Source: Holophagales bacterium (GTDB lineage Bacteria > Acidobacteriota > Thermoanaerobaculia > UBA5066). Taken from it: a DNA stretch of 64,000 nt. This document shows positions 60,582 to 64,000 of the stretch, in pieces. The notes below the pieces were generated by a model. It saw only the letters and a list, made by a program, of their open reading frames with translations. It had not been told where the DNA came from and did not search any database. The stretch is taken from NCBI GenBank assembly GCA_016716705.1, contig JADJVF010000038.1, positions 1 to 64,000 of the forward strand, in the 5' to 3' direction. The stretch's first letter is position 1. The number at the start of each line of letters is the position of its first letter. The position numbers were made by a program, and so were the translations under genes.

Positions 60582-61679
60582 TTATGGCGTTATCGGTTTC
60601 CAGTCGGGATAGTCCACGAGGTACGGTTTGTTCGAGGCAATCAGCTTCAACGAGAACGGTGAGAGCGTGATCACCTGGATTCCGTCCATGTCGTCGACGA
60701 GTTGAGTGTCGTCCGCCGACCACTGGGGCATCGCAAAGCGGTACGAACTGCCGCTCACGACATACGACGACGAGGCGATTGCCTGGGTACCGAAGTCGAC
60801 CTCGTATCGGATCAGGCCCGTCGTCCCGTCGGATGCGTTCGTCCTCAGGACCAGGGAGTCGCTCCATCGTGCCCACGAGGTCGGCCAGTAGGTCCCGAGG
60901 AAGGTCAGCTCCGGAGGCGCGAAGGGCCAACTCGAAACCACCGCGGGGACTCCGGAATCGAATCCGATATCGAGGACCATGAATGCCTTGGGTCGGTCCG
61001 GCAGCCCCAGTTGGGTGCGGAGGGCCGAGATATGGAGACCGTCCCGAGACCAGGCCGAAAGGTTCCCACGGTAGTCATTCTGCGGGTTCAGGTCGCAGCT
61101 GAGGCAGACGGGCGAACCGACGAGAACCGGGGAGACGCCCAGGCTCACGTGGACGGCCCAGAGGTTTCGCACGAGGGCGGTCGTCTCCCCCGGAGGCGGC
61201 GTCACGATGCACCCGTCCTGGTCGCGCGAATCGCTGTAGACGAGCCAGTACCCCCCGGAGGCAGGCGGCGTTCGCCATCCCAGGATCGACGATCCTGAGC
61301 AGAACGTGGCGACATCCGAGCTCGCCGAGCCGTCCGCCTTGATGACTCGGATCCTGCTGCCCGTCGAGGTGACGGTCGAGAACGCGATCCACTGGCCGTC
61401 CGGGGCCCACTCCGGGATCTTGTGAAAGACCCCTGTCGCGCCGGCCAGCAGGACCGTCTTGCTCGACCCGTCCTTCTTCATGAGCATCAGATCCTGGGGG
61501 CCGTTCGTGTAGTCCTTCGCCCGCGTGTAGACGATCTCGCAGGTCGTACAACTCGTCGGCGCAGGCGTCGGTGTGGGCGTCGGCGTGGGCTTCGGAGGCT
61601 TCGCCGCCACGGTGAAATCCAACGAGAGAAGCCCCGCCAGCAGCCCGACGCCGAGTGGGGATCCGATGACCTTTCGCAT
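60582..61679 (-). CDS. Secreted TolB-like WD40/PD40 propeller protein
   Basis: A 365-residue exported protein with AGGAGG 6 bases before ATG 61679. The signal peptide (VIGSPLGVGLLAGLLSLDFTVAA) is followed by a Pro/Thr linker (KPPKPTPTPTPTPAPT) and a CTTC motif. PD40-type blades follow: IPEWAPDGQWIAFSTVTSTGSRIRVIKADGS, LSAWSRDGLHISALR and MPQWSADDTQLVDDMDG. This is a TolB-like propeller without TolB's N-terminal domain. Function unknown. It is divergent from the sigma-factor gene (187 bases). Confidence 0.8.
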   Translation of the reverse strand: MRKVIGSPLGVGLLAGLLSLDFTVAAKPPKPTPTPTPTPAPTSCTTCEIVYTRAKDYTNGPQDLMLMKKDGSSKTVLLAGATGVFHKIPEWAPDGQWIAFSTVTSTGSRIRVIKADGSASSDVATFCSGSSILGWRTPPASGGYWLVYSDSRDQDGCIVTPPPGETTALVRNLWAVHVSLGVSPVLVGSPVCLSCDLNPQNDYRGNLSAWSRDGLHISALRTQLGLPDRPKAFMVLDIGFDSGVPAVVSSWPFAPPELTFLGTYWPTSWARWSDSLVLRTNASDGTTGLIRYEVDFGTQAIASSSYVVSGSSYRFAMPQWSADDTQLVDDMDGIQVITLSPFSLKLIASNKPYLVDYPDWKPITP

Positions 61680-61828
61680 TTGGACCTCCTTGGGCCGGAC
61701 GGTCGAGGTGTTCGGCTGGAACGTCCCCGGGCAACCGGGCCATCGCTCCCGGCGGAGGCCTGTCGTCGATCCGGCTCTTTCAAAGGCTGAAGTGGTCGAC
61801 GGGCGCTGTTCGTGACAGCCCGGGCGCA

Positions 61829-61834
61829 TATAAT
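61829..61834 (+). promoter_or_regulatory. -10-like TATAAT upstream of the ECF sigma gene
   Basis: A perfect TATAAT 32 bases before the ATG at 61867, in GC-rich DNA. The position 17 bases upstream (CTGTTC) is a poor -35. Confidence 0.5.
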
Positions 61835-61866
61835 TCTGGAAGGACTTCAAACAAGGACGTGCCGGG

Positions 61867-62427
61867 ATGGACTCCGTGGCACCTGCCGACCTCGCGAGAC
61901 TGACCGAGCGAATTCGGTCCGGGGAAGGTGCGGCCGACGAAGAGCTGGCCACTCGCTTCCACGAGAAGGCTTTCCTGATGGCGCTCGCCCGCACGCGGGA
62001 CCGCGAGGCGGCTCGTGACCTCGCCCAGGAGACGATGCTCATCGTCCTCCGGGCGGTTCGCGAGGGACGGGTACTCGACCCCGGGAGGCTCGCCGGCTAC
62101 GTCTGCGGCACGGCCCGAAACCTCGTTCGGGAACACCTGCGGTCGAAGCAACCGCGGACCGATCCCGTCGGGCCCGACCCGCCTCCCGTCTCCGACCCGG
62201 AGCAGGAGGCCGTGCAGTCCGAGCGCCAGTTCCTCGTCCGGCGGGTCCTTCGGAGCCTCCGCCAGCCCGATCGGCTCGTCCTTATCATGACGCTGGTGGA
62301 CGGGCTGGCCCCCGCCGAGATCGCCGATCGGCTCGGAATCCGGCCCGACACCGTCCGCCAGAGAAAGACGCGAGCTCTTCGTAGGGCCCGGGTGCTCCTC
62401 GAGGAAGTGTCACGAACCTCACCCTGA
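61867..62427 (+). CDS. ECF-type RNA polymerase sigma factor
   Basis: A 186-residue sigma-70-family protein. Region 2 includes AFLMALARTRDREAARDLAQETMLIVLRAVREG and the loop AGYVCGTARNLVREHLRSK. Region 4 is the HTH RLVLIMTLVDGLAPAEIADRLGIRPDTVRQRKTRALRRAR. It lacks regions 1 and 3, as is usual for ECF factors. The next gene encodes a membrane zinc-finger protein likely to be its anti-sigma factor. The signal that releases it is unknown; a TPR protein follows. Confidence 0.9.
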   Translation: MDSVAPADLARLTERIRSGEGAADEELATRFHEKAFLMALARTRDREAARDLAQETMLIVLRAVREGRVLDPGRLAGYVCGTARNLVREHLRSKQPRTDPVGPDPPPVSDPEQEAVQSERQFLVRRVLRSLRQPDRLVLIMTLVDGLAPAEIADRLGIRPDTVRQRKTRALRRARVLLEEVSRTSP

Positions 62428-62453
62428 GCGCACGTTATTCCGAGAGGAGATTC

Positions 62454-63215
62454 GTGGACTGCGCCGAGATTAGGTCCAGCGAGGACGCCGAGCGGTACCT
62501 GCGCGGAAGCTTGAGCGAGGAGGAAGCGACCCGGTACGAGGACCACTTCTTCGCATGTGAGAGCTGCTTTGCGGAGCTGAAGGCACTCGAGGCTCTGCAA
62601 CTCGAGCTCGCACGGACCCGGCACGCGGTCCAGGCTCAGGCTCGTTTCTCCCGCTCGATCCTCTGGATGGCTGCGGTCGCCGCCGTCCTCGTCCTCGGCT
62701 CCGGGGCGGCGCTCTATCTCGCACGCGGCGCGACGCCCCTCGCGGAGCCGGAGAGCGGGGCGAAGACCGCGACCATGGCAGAACTGGCCCGGGTCGATCC
62801 GCCCCGCTGGACGCCAACGCGCCTCCGGGGCGCCGAGAACGAAGCCGGCCGACGGTTCCGGGAGGCGATGGAGCTCTATGCAAAGGGCGAGTGGAGCGCG
62901 GCGCTGCCAGCGCTTCGAGAGGCGTCGCGCCTCGACCCGCAGGCCTCGCACGTTTCCTTCTATCTCGGCGCCTGCGCGCTCCTGGCAGGACACCGCGCGG
63001 AGGCTGTCGAGAGCCTTCGGCGGGTCGTGTCTCTCGGCGAGACACCTTTCCTCGAGGAATCTCGCTTCTACCTTGCCAAGGCGTACCTGGGCGCCAGCGA
63101 CATCGCGGCTGCCCGGGCCGAGCTGCAGGCGACGGTGGAGCTCGGCGGCCCACGCCTCGACGAGGCCCGGAAGCTGCTCGAAGAGTTGGAGACGATTCGG
63201 CCACGATCGCCCTGA
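62454..63215 (+). CDS. Putative anti-sigma factor: zinc-finger, membrane helix, TPR
   Basis: A 253-residue protein from GTG at 62454, with GAGAGGAG upstream. The zf-HC2-like motif HFFACESCFAE (His near 31, Cys near 35 and 38) marks an anti-sigma domain. One membrane helix spans about 68-90 (SILWMAAVAAVLVLGSGAALYLA). The outer part holds TPR-like repeats (AMELYAKGEWSAALPALREASRLDPQASHVSFYLGACALLAGHRAEAVESL). It is probably an inner-membrane anti-sigma factor holding the ECF sigma factor, with the TPR part sensing or docking a partner. 26 bases after the sigma gene. Confidence 0.82.
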   Translation: MDCAEIRSSEDAERYLRGSLSEEEATRYEDHFFACESCFAELKALEALQLELARTRHAVQAQARFSRSILWMAAVAAVLVLGSGAALYLARGATPLAEPESGAKTATMAELARVDPPRWTPTRLRGAENEAGRRFREAMELYAKGEWSAALPALREASRLDPQASHVSFYLGACALLAGHRAEAVESLRRVVSLGETPFLEESRFYLAKAYLGASDIAAARAELQATVELGGPRLDEARKLLEELETIRPRSP

Positions 63216-63235
63216 GCGTCTCCGGGGGAGTGGAC

Positions 63236-64000
63236 ATGAAGGTGCGCCGGTCCAGGCTTCTGGTGGTTCTGGCCCTGCTCTTCACGCTCGCCGGGCCGCT
63301 CCGCGGTGAGGCGCGCTCCGAGGAGAAACCCGGGCCGACCCCTTCCGCAGCTCAAGGCCCGGCAGCTCCCCCCTCGCTCGACGTCGTCCGAGGGCTCATC
63401 TGGAAGGACCGCTACGAAGAAGCCGAGAAGATGGCTCGCGAGCTCCTCCTCGCGGCCGAGTCGACGCATGGCTCCGACCCGGTCGAGGCTGCGGACGCGA
63501 TCGACCTGCTCGTCGACACGCTCACGCGAGGCCGGAAGGCCTGGAGCGCGGAGGCGGTCGAGCTCGCGGACCGCGCAATCTCGATTCGCGAGAAGGCACG
63601 CGGGCCTGACGACTCGAGCCTCTCCACGTCACTCGCGGTCAAGGGGAACCTCCTCAAGGCGCGCGGCCGCTACGCGGATGCCCTTCCCCTCCTCGAGCGT
63701 GCGCTGACCCTACGGGAGAGGGAGTATGGACCCGAAGACATAACGGTTGGGCGAGCTCACGCCGACCTGGCGGCGCTCCTTCTCGAGATCGACCTTGACG
63801 CCTCCGAGAAGCACGGCAAGGAGGCGCTCCGCATCTTCGAGGTGGCCGCGGGGCCGGACAGCATCGAGGTCTCGGATGTGCTGAACAGTCTGGCGGTCGG
63901 CGCTACGGACCAGGGCCGATTCGCCGAGGCCGAGGAGCTCTGCCGGCGCTCACTCCGGATCTCGGAGGAGTTGCTCGGCCCCCGAAGCTCCCACGCCGCA
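63236..64000 (+). CDS. Secreted TPR protein, cut by the window end
   Basis: At least 255 residues; the frame is open at base 64000. ATG at 63236 follows the anti-sigma gene after 20 bases with GGGGGAG upstream. A signal peptide (RLLVVLALLFTLAGPLRGEA) covers about 7-26. The mature part is a row of TPR repeats with the phase ADALPLLERALTLREREYGPEDITVGRAHADLAALL and AEAEELCRRSLRISEELLGP, the pattern often followed by a CHAT protease domain. Whether a CHAT domain follows cannot be seen. Its place behind the sigma/anti-sigma pair suggests a shared signalling role. Confidence 0.75.
   Translation, partial: MKVRRSRLLVVLALLFTLAGPLRGEARSEEKPGPTPSAAQGPAAPPSLDVVRGLIWKDRYEEAEKMARELLLAAESTHGSDPVEAADAIDLLVDTLTRGRKAWSAEAVELADRAISIREKARGPDDSSLSTSLAVKGNLLKARGRYADALPLLERALTLREREYGPEDITVGRAHADLAALLLEIDLDASEKHGKEALRIFEVAAGPDSIEVSDVLNSLAVGATDQGRFAEAEELCRRSLRISEELLGPRSSHAA

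Noticed and set aside
1..64000. tRNA and rRNA genes
   Set aside because: No cloverleaf with a T-loop consensus and no rRNA-like stretch was noticed on reading; a covariance scan would be needed to exclude them fully.

Overview
The window is about 64 kb of GC-rich DNA with dense operons and very frequent GTG starts that overlap the upstream stop. A secreted VWA-domain protein of the type common in Acidobacteriota, propeller-type sensor kinases, ECF sigma factor/zinc-finger/TPR clusters and large secreted propeller and Ig-like proteins suggest an Acidobacteriota bacterium, possibly a Thermoanaerobaculia- or Holophagae-like lineage. This is inferred from gene content only; no rRNA or tRNA gene was seen.

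Positions 1-~5030 are a gene-cassette array of an integron. Five nearly identical 57-58 bp attC sites, plus the end of a sixth at base 1, separate short plus-strand cassettes. The cassettes carry small secreted or membrane proteins and a toxin-antitoxin pair (DUF4258 toxin with a YgiT/MqsA-type zinc-finger antitoxin). No integrase gene is present; from the attC orientation it would lie left of base 1. One attC is split exactly by an IS110/IS1111-family element (2350-3783). Its transposase has one in-frame TGA, and its 310-nt non-coding end is where IS1111 elements encode their guide (bridge/seeker) RNA. The last attC is degenerate and the last cassette is truncated against the chromosome.

Positions 5071-28984 hold a secreted VWA protein, a RecD2-type helicase, a 4Fe-4S protein, a TPP-dependent lyase coupled to a propeller histidine kinase, a flavoprotein, a tryptophanase, a nucleotidyltransferase-like protein, a DCC-family protein, an MFS exporter with a UPF0126 membrane protein, a four-gene SPFH/band-7 operon, a two-subunit 2-oxoacid:ferredoxin oxidoreductase and a PAS-GGDEF diguanylate cyclase.

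Positions 28996-41468 hold a giant Ig/PKD-like secreted protein, a TRAP transporter (TatT, DctP, fused DctQM), acetate kinase with phosphate acetyltransferase, a secreted protein and a PilZ protein. Positions 41575-45818 are a sulfate-uptake operon led by an Rrf2 regulator with an apparent CTG start. Positions 45823-50909 are a lysine/DAP operon (asd-lysC-dapB-dapA-dapD) with a candidate attenuator leader. Positions 50945-64000 hold a methyltransferase, a sodium/solute symporter, a papain-like protease, an ABC1 kinase, secreted propeller proteins, and an ECF sigma/anti-sigma/TPR cluster running off the end.

Six otherwise intact genes each carry one single-base indel, mostly in short G/C runs. 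Sequencing or assembly error is more likely than true gene decay.
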